Below are positions 1 through 8,426 of a stretch of DNA of 64,000 nucleotides, piece after piece; position 1 is the stretch's first letter, and the number at the start of each line of letters is the position of its first letter. The notes under the pieces were generated by a model. It worked only from the letters and a program-made list of their open reading frames with translations. It searched no databases and was not told the origin of the DNA. Origin of the DNA: Lachnospiraceae bacterium. GTDB lineage: Bacteria > Bacillota > Clostridia > Lachnospirales > Lachnospiraceae. The position numbers and the translations under genes are program-made. The stretch covers positions 70,688-134,687 of the forward strand of contig CAJTCH010000002.1 of NCBI GenBank assembly GCA_910574715.1. Direction: 5' to 3'.

Positions 1-52
1 TGTAATGAAGGATGATAATTCATTACATTTTTGAACAAATATTATCAAGTAT

Positions 53-99
53 AAAAATAGCCAGATTCCTTGATTTTGCAAGGTATTCTGGCTATTTTT
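53..99. terminator. Bidirectional hairpin terminator after the Rpn-type nuclease gene
   Basis: Positions 53-65 and 87-99 are perfectly complementary (A5TAGCCAGA against TCTGGCTAT5), with a further CCTTG/CAAGG pairing inside. T runs lie on both strands. It sits 4 bases past the stop of the minus-strand nuclease gene, so it most likely ends that transcript. Positions 1-8 and 20-27 (TGTAATGA/TCATTACA) form a second small inverted repeat of unknown role. Confidence 0.8.
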
Positions 100-103
100 A
101 TGA

Positions 104-1060
104 CTATAGGATGCTATACTTCTTAAATAAAGATCTCTGGTATTCCTTATCTCTGGTCGACCGTTCCAAATCTTCATATTTCTTCTCGTCAACCAATCGC
201 TGGTGCAAGCGGTTTACCTGATCGATTCCCTCATTTATTCCTTCACTTCTTCCTTCACTTTTTCCCTCTTCCTTACCCATATCAAACAACACCTGACTCA
301 ACTTCATCATGCTGATTTCCTCCTTTATCTTCTCCATCTCTTCCTGCTTCAGAAACTTATCCGCCATCACATACAGCACCGCCTCCAGCTTTGCTGCATC
401 CTCCGCACAAACTCCCTTTACCCTCCGGATAATTTCAAATGCTGCTTTCACCCGGTCCACAAGCGCCATCTTCCCACCCATCAGCAGACACAGAGACAAC
501 GGCACAAGATCATTTCTGCTCAAGTCCTCGCCTTCCTTCACCTTCTGCTCAAGATCTTCGATGAGCCGATCCGCATTCTTATCCCTCATGATGATCGGGA
601 TAATCTGATACCTATTCTCTCCTTCCTTCAATTCTGTCATAGGCTTCCGAATGTTCCCCGAATATAACACATACGTGGTGATCGGCACCCTATAATGCTG
701 ACTCATCACTGCCTCATAGCTCCGAAATCGGCGCAGGTCTTCTGTCCCATCATTCGTACTCTGGAACTCAAAATGCTTCCAGGAACCATCATCCATAATC
801 AGATTGAAATCCTCCAAGAAACGCTTTAACTCCAGATGTATGATTTCCGTCAGCGCATACCCTTTTACCTCTCCTTTGATCCCCAAATACGGAAGCAGCT
901 CCTCCGCAAAATACCTCATCGCGGTCTTAAGCGCAGCATCTTCATGCTTCTGAATAGCGGACGCTTCATTTTTATTTTTATTCTTATCCTTCGTGTTTTC
1001 CCTGTTCTTTATTCCCGTCTTATCTTTCGTCCTGGTTCTCTTCTTTTTCCTTTTCCTCAA
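104..1060 (-). CDS. Rpn-family PD-(D/E)XK nuclease / putative transposase
   Basis: Rpn proteins are DNA endonucleases that promote RecA-independent recombination and are often annotated as PD-(D/E)XK transposases. The nuclease core starts near HEDAALKTAMRYFAEELLP; a later aspartate and the ExQ signature (FNLIMDDGSWKHFEFQS) fit the catalytic site. The C-terminus has the family's charged GKEEGKSEGRSEG stretch. The open frame extends upstream to 1186, but I start it at TTG 1060 because AGGAGG at 1074-1069 lies 8 bases before it, giving 318 aa with a very Lys/Arg-rich N-terminus. A decayed copy of its 3' end lies at 1419-1532. Function is known from the family only; the gene appears intact. Confidence 0.75.
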   Translation of the reverse strand: MRKRKKKRTRTKDKTGIKNRENTKDKNKNKNEASAIQKHEDAALKTAMRYFAEELLPYLGIKGEVKGYALTEIIHLELKRFLEDFNLIMDDGSWKHFEFQSTNDGTEDLRRFRSYEAVMSQHYRVPITTYVLYSGNIRKPMTELKEGENRYQIIPIIMRDKNADRLIEDLEQKVKEGEDLSRNDLVPLSLCLLMGGKMALVDRVKAAFEIIRRVKGVCAEDAAKLEAVLYVMADKFLKQEEMEKIKEEISMMKLSQVLFDMGKEEGKSEGRSEGINEGIDQVNRLHQRLVDEKKYEDLERSTRDKEYQRSLFKKYSIL

Positions 1061-1418
1061 GCGCAGTTCCTCCTTATCTAAGACTTGATACAGAGAAACT
1101 ATCTTAAGAAATTCTGCGAACGATGATTTGAACCAATATCTTTTTTGTTCTAATTCTACTATAGCAAAAAGCGACCGAATAAACAATGATATTGAATAAA
1201 TTTCTCACTTTCCTTGTTATGTCATGGATATCTCCCTGAACCTGGGATTGACTTCTTAGAAAATAGAATCCGCCTAAAAACGACGGTTTAAAGACTATGA
1301 CAGTCTCTCTGAAATTCTCATCTTTTTCTGTTAAATCCAGTTTAATGGACAAGTGATATTCTGTCAACCAAAATATTTCGACAAAATACACTTCCTAAAA
1401 TACATTTGGCTCTTTTGC

Positions 1419-1532
1419 GTCGACCGTTCCAAATCTTCATATTTCTTCTCGTCAACCAATCGCTGGTACAAGCGGTTTACCTGATCGATTTCCTCATTTA
1501 TTCCTTTACTTCTCCGCCATTACATACAGCAC
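1419..1532 (-). pseudogene. Decayed partial copy of the neighbouring Rpn gene
   Basis: Positions 1419-1513 match 156-250 with only 3 differences in 95 bases, and 1514-1532 match 361-379 with one difference. The copy therefore carries an internal 110-base deletion relative to the intact gene and is cut at both ends; similarity stops at a GTCGAC on the left. Its right end merges into the Cdd1-like frame at 1506-1712. Between 1187 and 1418 I recognise no gene; the 95-codon minus-strand frame there has no family features. Confidence 0.85.
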
Positions 1533-1712
1533 ACAAGGGTCGTCCCGGTATCCCTTCTTGATACTGTCCAGACGATACAATTCCTCCGGTTCCTTCCCCT
1601 TCAGATCCTCAACACAATTGATCCCGATATTATTTAGGTGACGCTCCATATTCGCCCCCACACCCGGAATCCTTTTCAAATCACTTCTCCGAACTCCCTC
1701 TGACTTCTTCAT
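1506..1712 (-). pseudogene. Truncated Cdd1-like helix-hairpin-helix protein joined to Rpn debris
   Basis: The 68-codon frame reads like the Cdd1 (pathogenicity locus) family: LKRIPGVGANMERHL is a helix-hairpin-helix, followed by the usual VEDLKGKEPEELY block and the DPCVLYV motif. Cdd1 proteins normally continue with an aromatic/Ala-rich tail. Here the sequence switches after VLYV into the Rpn-derived bases (the Rpn gene also encodes VLYVMADK) and stops at once. I infer recombination at the shared VLYV-coding bases, which removed the Cdd1 C-terminus. A start at 1712 is preceded by GAGGGAAG. Whether the short product is made is unknown. Confidence 0.6.
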
Positions 1713-1818
1713 CTTCCCTCTTACTCCCTTCTATTTTCTCCCGATAGACCTCGATTTTTTCATCTAAATTGCGCATACGATTGTACCGGATAAAATACAA
1801 TAAAATTTGTGTAATATA

Positions 1819-1847
1819 TTGCGTTAATTTCTTAACAGGAGTATTAT
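1819..1847 (+). promoter_or_regulatory. Sigma-A-type promoter of the alcohol dehydrogenase gene
   Basis: TTGCGT at 1819-1824 and TATTAT at 1842-1847 are separated by 17 bases and lie 44 bases before the ATG at 1891. The spacer holds a Rex-like palindrome. Confidence 0.6.
1821..1838 (+). promoter_or_regulatory. Candidate Rex operator
   Basis: GTTAA-N4-TTAAC at 1823-1836 is a perfect inverted repeat and matches 11 of the 14 defined bases of the clostridial Rex consensus TTGTTAA-N4-TTAACAA. It lies between the -35 and -10 of an alcohol dehydrogenase gene, a classical Rex target. The rex gene is in this window at 18428-19069. Confidence 0.6.
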
Positions 1848-1890
1848 TTTGATAAAGAATTAACAAAACAAGCAAAGGAGAGTGGAAGCA

Positions 1891-3072
1891 ATGAGCAGAT
1901 TTACATTACCAAGAGATGTATATCATGGAAAAGGATGTTTGGAAGAGCTTAAGAACCTGAATGGACATAAGGCCATCCTCGTTGTGGGCGGCGGTTCTAT
2001 GAAACGCCAGGGATTCCTTGACAGGGCTGTAAATTACCTGAAGGAAGGCGGAATGGAAGTGGAACTGTTTGAAGGTGTTGAGCCTGACCCGTCAGTAGAG
2101 ACCGTTATGAAAGGTGCAGAAGCAATGCGGGCATTTGAACCCGACTGGATCGTGTCTATGGGCGGCGGTTCTCCGATCGATGCAGCCAAAGCTATGTGGG
2201 CATTCTACGAGTATCCTGAGACTACTTTTGAAGACTTGTGTATTCCGTTTAATTTTCCGGAACTCAGACAGAAGGCAAAATTCTGTGCGATCCCGTCTAC
2301 CTCAGGAACAGCTACAGAGGTAACTGCGTTCTCTGTAATCACGAACTATCAGACAGGTGTGAAATATCCTCTCGCTGACTTCAATATTACACCGGATGTT
2401 GCGATCGTAGATCCGGATTTGGTTATGGGGCTTCCGGTAAAACAGGTCGCATACACAGGTATGGATGCACTGACCCATGCGATTGAAGCATATGTATCCA
2501 CATTAAACGGACCTTTTACAGATCCTCTTGCATTACAGGCAATTGAAATGGTATTCGATTATCTTCCGGCTTCTTATGCATGTGATATGACGGCAAGAGA
2601 GCAGATGCACTATGCACAGTGCCTGGCCGGTATGGCATTCTCTAATGCTTTACTCGGCATTGTTCACTCCATGGCTCACAAGACAGGCGCCGCATTTTCA
2701 ACCGGTCATATTCCGCACGGCTGCGCCAATGCGATCTATCTGCCTTATGTAATTAAATACAACGCCAAGGACCCGGTAGCGTCGAAACGTTATGCGGAGA
2801 TTGCGCGCAGGATGGGACTTGCAGGAACTTCCGAAAAGGCTCTGATCAACAGCTTGTGTGAGAAAATCGATGACTTCAATGTAAGACTTAACATTCCTAA
2901 GACTCTGAAAGAGTTCGGAATCAATGAGGATGAATTTAAGGAAAAGATTGCGAAGATTTCAGAACTTGCAGTAGGCGATGCTTGTACCGGATCTAATCCA
3001 AGAGCGATCGATCCGGCCGCAATGGAGAAATTATTTACCTGTACATACTATGGAACAGAAGTTGACTTCTAA
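1891..3072 (+). CDS. Iron-containing (group III) alcohol dehydrogenase
   Basis: This NAD(P)H-dependent dehydrogenase probably reduces aldehydes such as acetaldehyde or butyraldehyde to alcohols, disposing of reducing equivalents in fermentation. The 393-aa product has the full family length. The N-terminal nucleotide-binding part shows VVGGGSMK and SMGGGSPIDAAKAM, and SGTATEVT follows. The metal site is seen in DALTHAIEAYVS and in the later HSMAHKTGAAF and HIPHGCANA histidines. ATG 1891 is chosen because AAAGGAG at 1874-1880 sits 10 bases upstream; GTG 1882 would be too close. It is one of very few plus-strand genes here, transcribed alone, probably under Rex control. Substrate cannot be fixed from sequence. 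Confidence 0.92.
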   Translation: MSRFTLPRDVYHGKGCLEELKNLNGHKAILVVGGGSMKRQGFLDRAVNYLKEGGMEVELFEGVEPDPSVETVMKGAEAMRAFEPDWIVSMGGGSPIDAAKAMWAFYEYPETTFEDLCIPFNFPELRQKAKFCAIPSTSGTATEVTAFSVITNYQTGVKYPLADFNITPDVAIVDPDLVMGLPVKQVAYTGMDALTHAIEAYVSTLNGPFTDPLALQAIEMVFDYLPASYACDMTAREQMHYAQCLAGMAFSNALLGIVHSMAHKTGAAFSTGHIPHGCANAIYLPYVIKYNAKDPVASKRYAEIARRMGLAGTSEKALINSLCEKIDDFNVRLNIPKTLKEFGINEDEFKEKIAKISELAVGDACTGSNPRAIDPAAMEKLFTCTYYGTEVDF

Positions 3073-3086
3073 GAACGCCACAGTCT

Positions 3087-3143
3087 GAAAAAAGAATCCC
3101 CGCAGGAACCGAACATCACAATATCCGATTCCCGCGGGGATTC
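3087..3143 (-). terminator. Terminator of the DUF4179 gene
   Basis: GAATCCCCGC at 3094-3103 pairs with GCGGGGATTC at 3134-3143, and a run of A at 3087-3093 gives the U tract on the minus strand. It lies just past the stop at 3153 and could also slow transcription from the convergent dehydrogenase gene. Confidence 0.8.
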
Positions 3144-3152
3144 TCCTCTATA

Positions 3153-4289
3153 CTATTCCGCCGGAAACCTCACATCATTCACAAGGATCTCCGCGATCTC
3201 GTCCGTATCCACCAGCCGGTTGAATGCCGCCTTATACCACACGCCGGCTCCCATCACGTACCCATTGTTCTCGATACACCCTTCCTGGTCTGATACGACA
3301 TAACTGCTCCCATCCTTATACCTGATCTCCAGATGCTTCATATAATACGGATCCTGTGCTTCCTCGTCTGAAAGCCCCATTCCCTTCGACATATCCACAC
3401 TGACGGATACCGGGGAATACTCAAGGAATCCATTCTCTCCAAGGTCGATACTCTGAACCGGGATCTGCCCTTTATCCGACAGCTCGATGGTTTCCGTCTG
3501 AATATCCGCCGCCGCGCGCTCCTCGTCAGACATGGCATACAGTTCGCCGCGTGTACAAGGATACCTCTCGATGGAAAGCTTCGGCGTATCGCCTTCCTCC
3601 ACCCCTTCCGACCAGAGGATATAATCGGAACAGTACAGCAGCTCATCCGTACTCTTCTCCATATCTATATAGATGTTATCGCATCCAAATATCTCTTCGC
3701 CGCAGTTCAGATTAAAATAGAATTCCGCATCATCCGTAAAATATGCTCCTTTGGTAAGATTGGTATCCATATCACCTTGCAGAGCCGTCACACCGCCCTC
3801 TCGTCCCAGGGTGAAATACATCCATGCCCCGTTCTTGTCATAAGCGAAGCTCTCTATCGTCAGAGTATGCTCTCCGATCTCCCTCACGATCGGTTCGTCT
3901 GTCACCCACTGCCCGATCATGGCTTCTGCCTTTGCCTCATCTACCGGTACGAATTCTTTGGACGGAATATCAACGGTAACCTTTCCGTCCTTGCCGTCGT
4001 CGATCTCCCTGTGGATCACCTCTGTGGATTTCTTGGTGGAATTGCCGAACATTCCCTCGAAAAACCCTGTCTTCACAGATGCGTAGACAATACTCGGCAC
4101 TCCGCAGCAAATGATCGCCGCCGCTGCCGCCGCTGCCCGCAGATTCCTTCCGTAATACTTCTTCTTTCCTGAATCTTCCTGTCTCTTCTCCAATATCTCA
4201 TAGGTATCGCGAAGTCTCTCATTTACCTGATCGGATACCTGAACTTCCCTGCTTAATGTCTCCCTTAACTGATTCTCAGATATTCTCAT
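3153..4289 (-). CDS. DUF4179-domain membrane protein, likely anti-sigma factor
   Basis: The 378-aa product has a charged cytoplasmic N-terminus (about residues 1-50), one Ala/Ile-rich membrane segment (about 50-72) and a long extracytoplasmic part. This is the layout of DUF4179 proteins, which are usually encoded directly after an ECF sigma factor and are thought to hold it inactive at the membrane. The gene follows such a sigma gene by 43 bases in the same direction, so a sigma/anti-sigma pair is the natural reading. No conserved zinc-binding HxxxCxxC motif is seen in the N-terminus. The signal sensed is unknown. Confidence 0.8.
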   Translation of the reverse strand: MRISENQLRETLSREVQVSDQVNERLRDTYEILEKRQEDSGKKKYYGRNLRAAAAAAAIICCGVPSIVYASVKTGFFEGMFGNSTKKSTEVIHREIDDGKDGKVTVDIPSKEFVPVDEAKAEAMIGQWVTDEPIVREIGEHTLTIESFAYDKNGAWMYFTLGREGGVTALQGDMDTNLTKGAYFTDDAEFYFNLNCGEEIFGCDNIYIDMEKSTDELLYCSDYILWSEGVEEGDTPKLSIERYPCTRGELYAMSDEERAAADIQTETIELSDKGQIPVQSIDLGENGFLEYSPVSVSVDMSKGMGLSDEEAQDPYYMKHLEIRYKDGSSYVVSDQEGCIENNGYVMGAGVWYKAAFNRLVDTDEIAEILVNDVRFPAE

Positions 4290-4332
4290 TTACATAACCT
4301 CCTATTCCAGTGTGTTGACTACCCACTGCATC

Positions 4333-4827
4333 TCAGTAACACAGCACATGTTTTAATTTCTCCCTGCCCCTTCTCAGCCTGCTTTTCACCGTATTCTCAT
4401 TCAATTCCAATATCTGTGCGATCTCTCCGGTACGAAACCCCTCCCCGTAATACAGCAGGAAGATCATACGGTAATCCTCCGGAAGCTCGCCCACCAACGC
4501 ATAGAATTCTCTGTTATCCGGCGGCACCGTATCGGAAGTTTCCGGCACCTCCTCTGAGACAATACAGCGCTTCTGCTGCCTTATCATATTCTTACAGTGA
4601 TTGATCAATATCCGGGTAAGCCAGGTCTTAAAATACGACACATTCTTCAACTCCCGGATATGCTCATATGCTGATAATACCGTATCCTGCATCACGTCGG
4701 CCACATCCTCCTCGCTTCTCAGATAGCTCTTTGCCACTTTATAAAGTCCCGTCTTATGCTTCTCTATCAGAGCCACGAACGCGTCCATGTCATTCTTCTG
4801 TGCGCGCTTCACAAGCAAAGCATCCAT
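4333..4827 (-). CDS. ECF RNA polymerase sigma factor (sigma-70 family)
   Basis: The 164-aa protein has region 2 (about residues 12-80, with the helix RSEEDVADVMQDTVLSAYEHI) and region 4 (about 105-160, with FLLYYGEGFRTGEIAQIL and NENTVKSRLRRGREKL). These parts bind the -10 and -35 elements. The frame is open 40 codons further upstream, but ATG 4827 has a strong AGGAGG 9 bases ahead, which decides the start. It is followed by the DUF4179 gene, probably its membrane anti-sigma partner. Upstream bases contain no good sigma-A promoter, consistent with autoregulation, but I cannot define an ECF promoter with confidence. Confidence 0.9.
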   Translation of the reverse strand: MDALLVKRAQKNDMDAFVALIEKHKTGLYKVAKSYLRSEEDVADVMQDTVLSAYEHIRELKNVSYFKTWLTRILINHCKNMIRQQKRCIVSEEVPETSDTVPPDNREFYALVGELPEDYRMIFLLYYGEGFRTGEIAQILELNENTVKSRLRRGREKLKHVLCY

Positions 4828-4910
4828 CTTATTCTCCTCCTTCCTATTGCTCTTACATCTATTAGACAAATGAAACCGACATTTGGGTGCATGTAATCGA
4901 AAAATATCTG

Positions 4911-4952
4911 AAAAAAAGAAAAGGCTGCTGCCCGATCTCACAGACAACAGCC
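4911..4952 (-). terminator. Terminator of the rubredoxin gene
   Basis: GGCTGCTG at 4923-4930 pairs with CAACAGCC at 4945-4952 with a single non-Watson-Crick position. On the minus strand the stem is followed by a T-rich tract (4911-4922). Confidence 0.8.
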
Positions 4953-4961
4953 CTTAGAACC

Positions 4962-5117
4962 CTATACTTCTGAAAATTCGTCCTTACCTACCTGGCACAG
5001 CGGACACAGGAAATCCTCCGGAACATCTTCCCATTTTGTTCCCGGTTCGATTCCTCCCTCCGGATATCCCTGCTCCTCATCATATTCCCATCCGCATACA
5101 TCACATACATACTTCAT
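4962..5117 (-). CDS. Rubredoxin
   Basis: A small one-iron electron carrier of the cytoplasm, used by anaerobes in oxygen and peroxide detoxification and other low-potential electron transfers. The 51-aa product has the two Cys pairs that bind Fe, CDVCGWEYD near the start and CPLCQVGKDEF near the end, plus the usual YPEGGIEPGTKWEDVPEDF core. ATG 5117 is preceded by AAGGAGAT; the longer upstream frame has no supporting site. It has its own terminator and is transcribed alone or after the TPR-protein gene. Confidence 0.95.
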   Translation of the reverse strand: MKYVCDVCGWEYDEEQGYPEGGIEPGTKWEDVPEDFLCPLCQVGKDEFSEV

Positions 5118-5188
5118 AATCCTAATCTCCTTTTTTATAATATTTACATTCACGGCTGATAAATCTGCCGCTCAGTATAACCAGATAA

Positions 5189-6655
5189 TTATTCCGCCGC
5201 CTCTGTTTCCAGCACATAATTCCTGGTCGTAACCCCGCTCATCCGGCCTTTGCCGTTCACAAGTACCGCCTTGAACAGCGTCTCTCCTTCCGGCATCTCG
5301 ACCGGCCCCGTATACAGGGCAGACGAAAGCGTCGGGTCTTCCCCGTCGGTCGTATAATACGCCGCATACCCTTCCGGTATCTTGATCTCGATCGGCACTG
5401 CCGAATTATACTGTCCTGTAGACGGAGATACCGCCGGCGCATCCACAACGGGAAGCTCTACCGTATAAGTCTTCTTCACTGGAAGGCTTGGCACCCCCTT
5501 GGTATCCACGGCGATAGCGGTAATCACCGTCTCGCCTTCCCCGATCAGGAGCGGCTCCGTATACTTCGTGCTCGCAACCGTCGCCTCTTCCCCGTTATCC
5601 GTATAATAGATGGTATAGCCATCCTCCGTATTCAGTGACAGCTCCTGCACATCCTCGAATGGTTCCTTGTCATCCAGACTAAACTCCGGCGCCTTGGTAA
5701 TATAGCCCGCCAGCCGTTCTGCCACCTTCTCGTCTACATCCTCCAGAAGCAGCGGAATCTCATCCTTCTGATCCGTATCCATATAGAACTTCACATAGCC
5801 TTCATAGATATCCGCATTGTCCGGATGCTTCTTAACTGCCTCCCGGAAAATAGATTCCGCCCAGTCCAGATCATTCTTACCGATATAGACCTTGGAAAGC
5901 CCTACATATGCCTCCGCTTTGCTTTCATCCTTCTTGACGGCCTTCTCATAGAAGTCAATCGCCTTGTTGTATTCTCCCGCCTTACGCGCCTCGTCTCCTC
6001 TGGCAACGAACCCAGTATAGGAATTCAGATACAGCGTGATCCCGCTTCCGGCCAACGCCGCAAGCAGAAGAAATATCAGGAAGAAGCAGCCCATCCTCTG
6101 GCGGCGTTTCGCCTTCTTGCGCTCCGCCTGGCGGCGCTTCCTCTCACGTTCCGGCAGATTGCCTGTGGTATTCCCGCGCTGAAATCCCGTATCCCGCCTG
6201 TTGCTCCCAGTATTCCGGCTCACTCCCATATCACGGCTCGTACTCCGATTCACTCCCCGGCCTGTATTGCCCATATTGCGGCCTGTGCTTCGGCTCACCC
6301 CCATATCACGGCTCGTACTCCGGCTGATTCCCCGGTCCGTACTTCCCATGTTACGGCTTGTGCTTCGGCTCACTCCTCCCATGTTACGGCTTGTGCTCCG
6401 GCTCACTCCTCCCCCGGTATTCCTCCCGGTATTGCGTCCCGGAACACTTCCGCCTCTTCTGGGATCCGTATTTCTTATAGAATCATAATCTATATAATCT
6501 CCATAACCTTCTTCACCGCTGATGGCATCCTTGATCTGCGCTGTGAGCATATCCTCCAGAGGATTGTAATCCGGGACAATGCAGACTTCCTTACCACATT
6601 TTCCACAATATACCATTCCTTCTGGTATCTCATGTCCGCAATAGCTGCATTTCAT
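5189..6655 (-). CDS. Zinc-ribbon / TPR membrane protein with two chitobiase-type Fn3-like domains
   Basis: The 488-aa product combines unusual parts. An N-terminal zinc ribbon (CSYCGHEIPEGMVYCGKCG) is followed by a Ser/Arg/Asn/Gly low-complexity repeat (about residues 65-170) built from SRSTSRNMG units. A basic stretch then leads to one membrane segment (about 190-215), tetratricopeptide repeats (about 218-300), and two C-terminal domains resembling the chitobiase/hexosaminidase C-terminal or Fn3-associated fold (YTIYYTDNGEEAT, YAAYYTTDGEDPT). The topology suggests a cytoplasmic zinc ribbon and an extracellular TPR and carbohydrate-enzyme-like tail. It starts 47 bases after fhs. Function is unknown; cell-surface scaffolding is a guess. 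Confidence 0.75.
   Translation of the reverse strand: MKCSYCGHEIPEGMVYCGKCGKEVCIVPDYNPLEDMLTAQIKDAISGEEGYGDYIDYDSIRNTDPRRGGSVPGRNTGRNTGGGVSRSTSRNMGGVSRSTSRNMGSTDRGISRSTSRDMGVSRSTGRNMGNTGRGVNRSTSRDMGVSRNTGSNRRDTGFQRGNTTGNLPERERKRRQAERKKAKRRQRMGCFFLIFLLLAALAGSGITLYLNSYTGFVARGDEARKAGEYNKAIDFYEKAVKKDESKAEAYVGLSKVYIGKNDLDWAESIFREAVKKHPDNADIYEGYVKFYMDTDQKDEIPLLLEDVDEKVAERLAGYITKAPEFSLDDKEPFEDVQELSLNTEDGYTIYYTDNGEEATVASTKYTEPLLIGEGETVITAIAVDTKGVPSLPVKKTYTVELPVVDAPAVSPSTGQYNSAVPIEIKIPEGYAAYYTTDGEDPTLSSALYTGPVEMPEGETLFKAVLVNGKGRMSGVTTRNYVLETEAAE
6190..6440 (-). repeat. In-gene tandem repeat coding for SRSTSRNMG-type units
   Basis: Degenerate 30-50 base repeats with the core (plus strand) CGGCTCACTCC..CATRTTACGGC recur about eight times inside the TPR-protein gene, coding for the Ser/Arg/Asn/Gly linker. 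Such repeats can change copy number between strains without breaking the frame when the unit is a multiple of three. Confidence 0.7.
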
Positions 6656-6702
6656 CTTAAGAGAACCCCCTACCTACTGCTGATACACCACTCCCCAGAT
6701 TC

Positions 6703-8373
6703 CTAAAACAATCCGGTGATCTTTCCGTCGTCAGACACATCGATCCCATTCGCCGCCGGAACCTTGGGCAATCCCGGCATCGTCATGATCGCTCCTGTAA
6801 GAGCCACTACGAATCCGGCTCCGGCGCTGACATATACTTCCCTGATATGGATATCGAAATCCACAGGGCGTCCCAGCTTCTTCGCGTCATCAGACAGAGA
6901 ATACTGATTCTTCGCCATGCAGACCGGAAGACTGCCGAATCCCATGGATGCGATCTTCGCAAGCTGCTTCTTAGCCGCCGGCTCATAGACAACACCCCTT
7001 GCGCCGTATATCTCCCTGGAGATCGTCTCGATCTTCTCCTCCAGAGACAGCTCGTCCGGATAAAGAGTATGGAAATGACTCTCCTTGTTCTCAAGGGTAT
7101 GAAGTACCTTCTCGGCCAGAGCAATACCGCCCTCGCCGCCCTTCTCCCATACCTCGGACAGCGCGAATTCACAGCCCTTCTTCTCGCAGAAGCTGCGGAT
7201 ATATTCATTCTCCGCCTCCGTATCCGTCACGAAGGAATTCAGCGTCACCACAACCGGAACATCGTATTTCTGGATATTTTCGATATGCTTCTCCAGATTG
7301 ACGATACCCTTGGCAAGTGCATCCAGATTCTCCTTGGAGAGATCTTCTCTGGCAACTCCACCATTATACTTCAAAGCGCGCACAGTTGCAACCAAAACTA
7401 CTGCATCCGGCTTAAAACCAGCCTTCCTGCACTTGATATCCAGGAACTTCTCAGCGCCTAAGTCCGCGCCGAACCCGGCCTCCGTCACTGTGATATCACT
7501 CAGCTTCAGCGCCATCCTTGTTGCCCTCACACTGTTGCAGCCATGGGCGATATTGGCAAAAGGCCCGCCGTGGACAAGCGCCGGCGTGTGCTCTAAAGTC
7601 TGGATCAGGTTCGGCTTGATCGCATCCTTAAGGAGCGCCGTCATAGCTCCTGTCGCCTGGAGATCTTCGGCCGTCACCGGATCTCCGCTGAAATTATAAG
7701 CCACGATGATCTTGCCGAGGCGTTCTTTTAAGTCCCTGATATCCTCGGCAAGACAGAGGATCGCCATGATCTCGGACGCAACTGTGATCACGAAATGATC
7801 CTCTCTTACCATCCCGTCCATCTTGCTGCCAAGGCCAACCACAATATTGCGCAGGTTCCTGTCATTCATATCCAGACAGCGCTTCCAGATCACCTGTCTT
7901 GGATCGATCTTAAGGGCATTCCCCTGCTGGATGTGATTATCCAGCATAGCCGCAAGCAGGTTATTAGCCGACGTGATCGCATGGAAATCTCCTGTAAAAT
8001 GAAGATTCAGATCCTCCATGGGAACAACCTGCGCATATCCGCCTCCGGCAGCTCCTCCTTTGATCCCGAAGCAAGGGCCAAGGGACGGCTCACGAAGGGC
8101 GATGATCGCTTTCTTATCAAGCTTCGCCAACGCCTGCCCCAGGCCAACCGTCGTCGTCGTCTTACCCTCTCCTGCAGGAGTCGGATTGATCGCAGTCACA
8201 AGTACCAGCTTCCCGTCCGGCCTGTCTTTGATCCGTTCCCACACCTCATCGGAAAGCTTCGCCTTATACTTTCCATAGAATTCCAATTCTTCCTCCATGA
8301 TCCCTACGTTCGCCGCCACATCCCTGATGTGTGCCATCTGTGCTTCCTGTGCAATCTGAATATCTGTTTTCAT
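6703..8373 (-). CDS. fhs: Formate-tetrahydrofolate ligase
   Basis: Joins formate to tetrahydrofolate with ATP to make 10-formyl-THF, feeding one-carbon metabolism (purines, fMet) and, in acetogens, the methyl branch of the Wood-Ljungdahl pathway. At 556 aa it has the normal length. The nucleotide-binding [16 protein letters not shown] lies near residues 63-78, followed by [22 protein letters not shown] in the usual place. The ATG at 8373 has AAGGGG just upstream. No other Wood-Ljungdahl genes are adjacent, so an acetogenic role cannot be claimed from this window. Confidence 0.97.
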   Translation of the reverse strand: MKTDIQIAQEAQMAHIRDVAANVGIMEEELEFYGKYKAKLSDEVWERIKDRPDGKLVLVTAINPTPAGEGKTTTTVGLGQALAKLDKKAIIALREPSLGPCFGIKGGAAGGGYAQVVPMEDLNLHFTGDFHAITSANNLLAAMLDNHIQQGNALKIDPRQVIWKRCLDMNDRNLRNIVVGLGSKMDGMVREDHFVITVASEIMAILCLAEDIRDLKERLGKIIVAYNFSGDPVTAEDLQATGAMTALLKDAIKPNLIQTLEHTPALVHGGPFANIAHGCNSVRATRMALKLSDITVTEAGFGADLGAEKFLDIKCRKAGFKPDAVVLVATVRALKYNGGVAREDLSKENLDALAKGIVNLEKHIENIQKYDVPVVVTLNSFVTDTEAENEYIRSFCEKKGCEFALSEVWEKGGEGGIALAEKVLHTLENKESHFHTLYPDELSLEEKIETISREIYGARGVVYEPAAKKQLAKIASMGFGSLPVCMAKNQYSLSDDAKKLGRPVDFDIHIREVYVSAGAGFVVALTGAIMTMPGLPKVPAANGIDVSDDGKITGLF

Positions 8374-8426
8374 TGGTTTCCCCTTCCCTTTCTTTTATCA
8401 TTTCATGGTTACACTTGCAAACATAT

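Noticed and set aside
12-221. Plus-strand 69-codon frame overlapping the terminator and the Rpn gene end
   Set aside because: No ribosome binding site, hydrophobic nonsense composition, and it lies opposite a recognisable gene.
1104-1391. Minus-strand 95-codon frame upstream of the Rpn gene
   Set aside because: Overlaps the Rpn 5' region and shows no family features or good start; probably chance in AT-rich debris.
1681-1875. Minus-strand 64-codon frame upstream of the Cdd1-like remnant
   Set aside because: Covers the likely promoter of the opposite alcohol dehydrogenase gene and has no recognisable motif.
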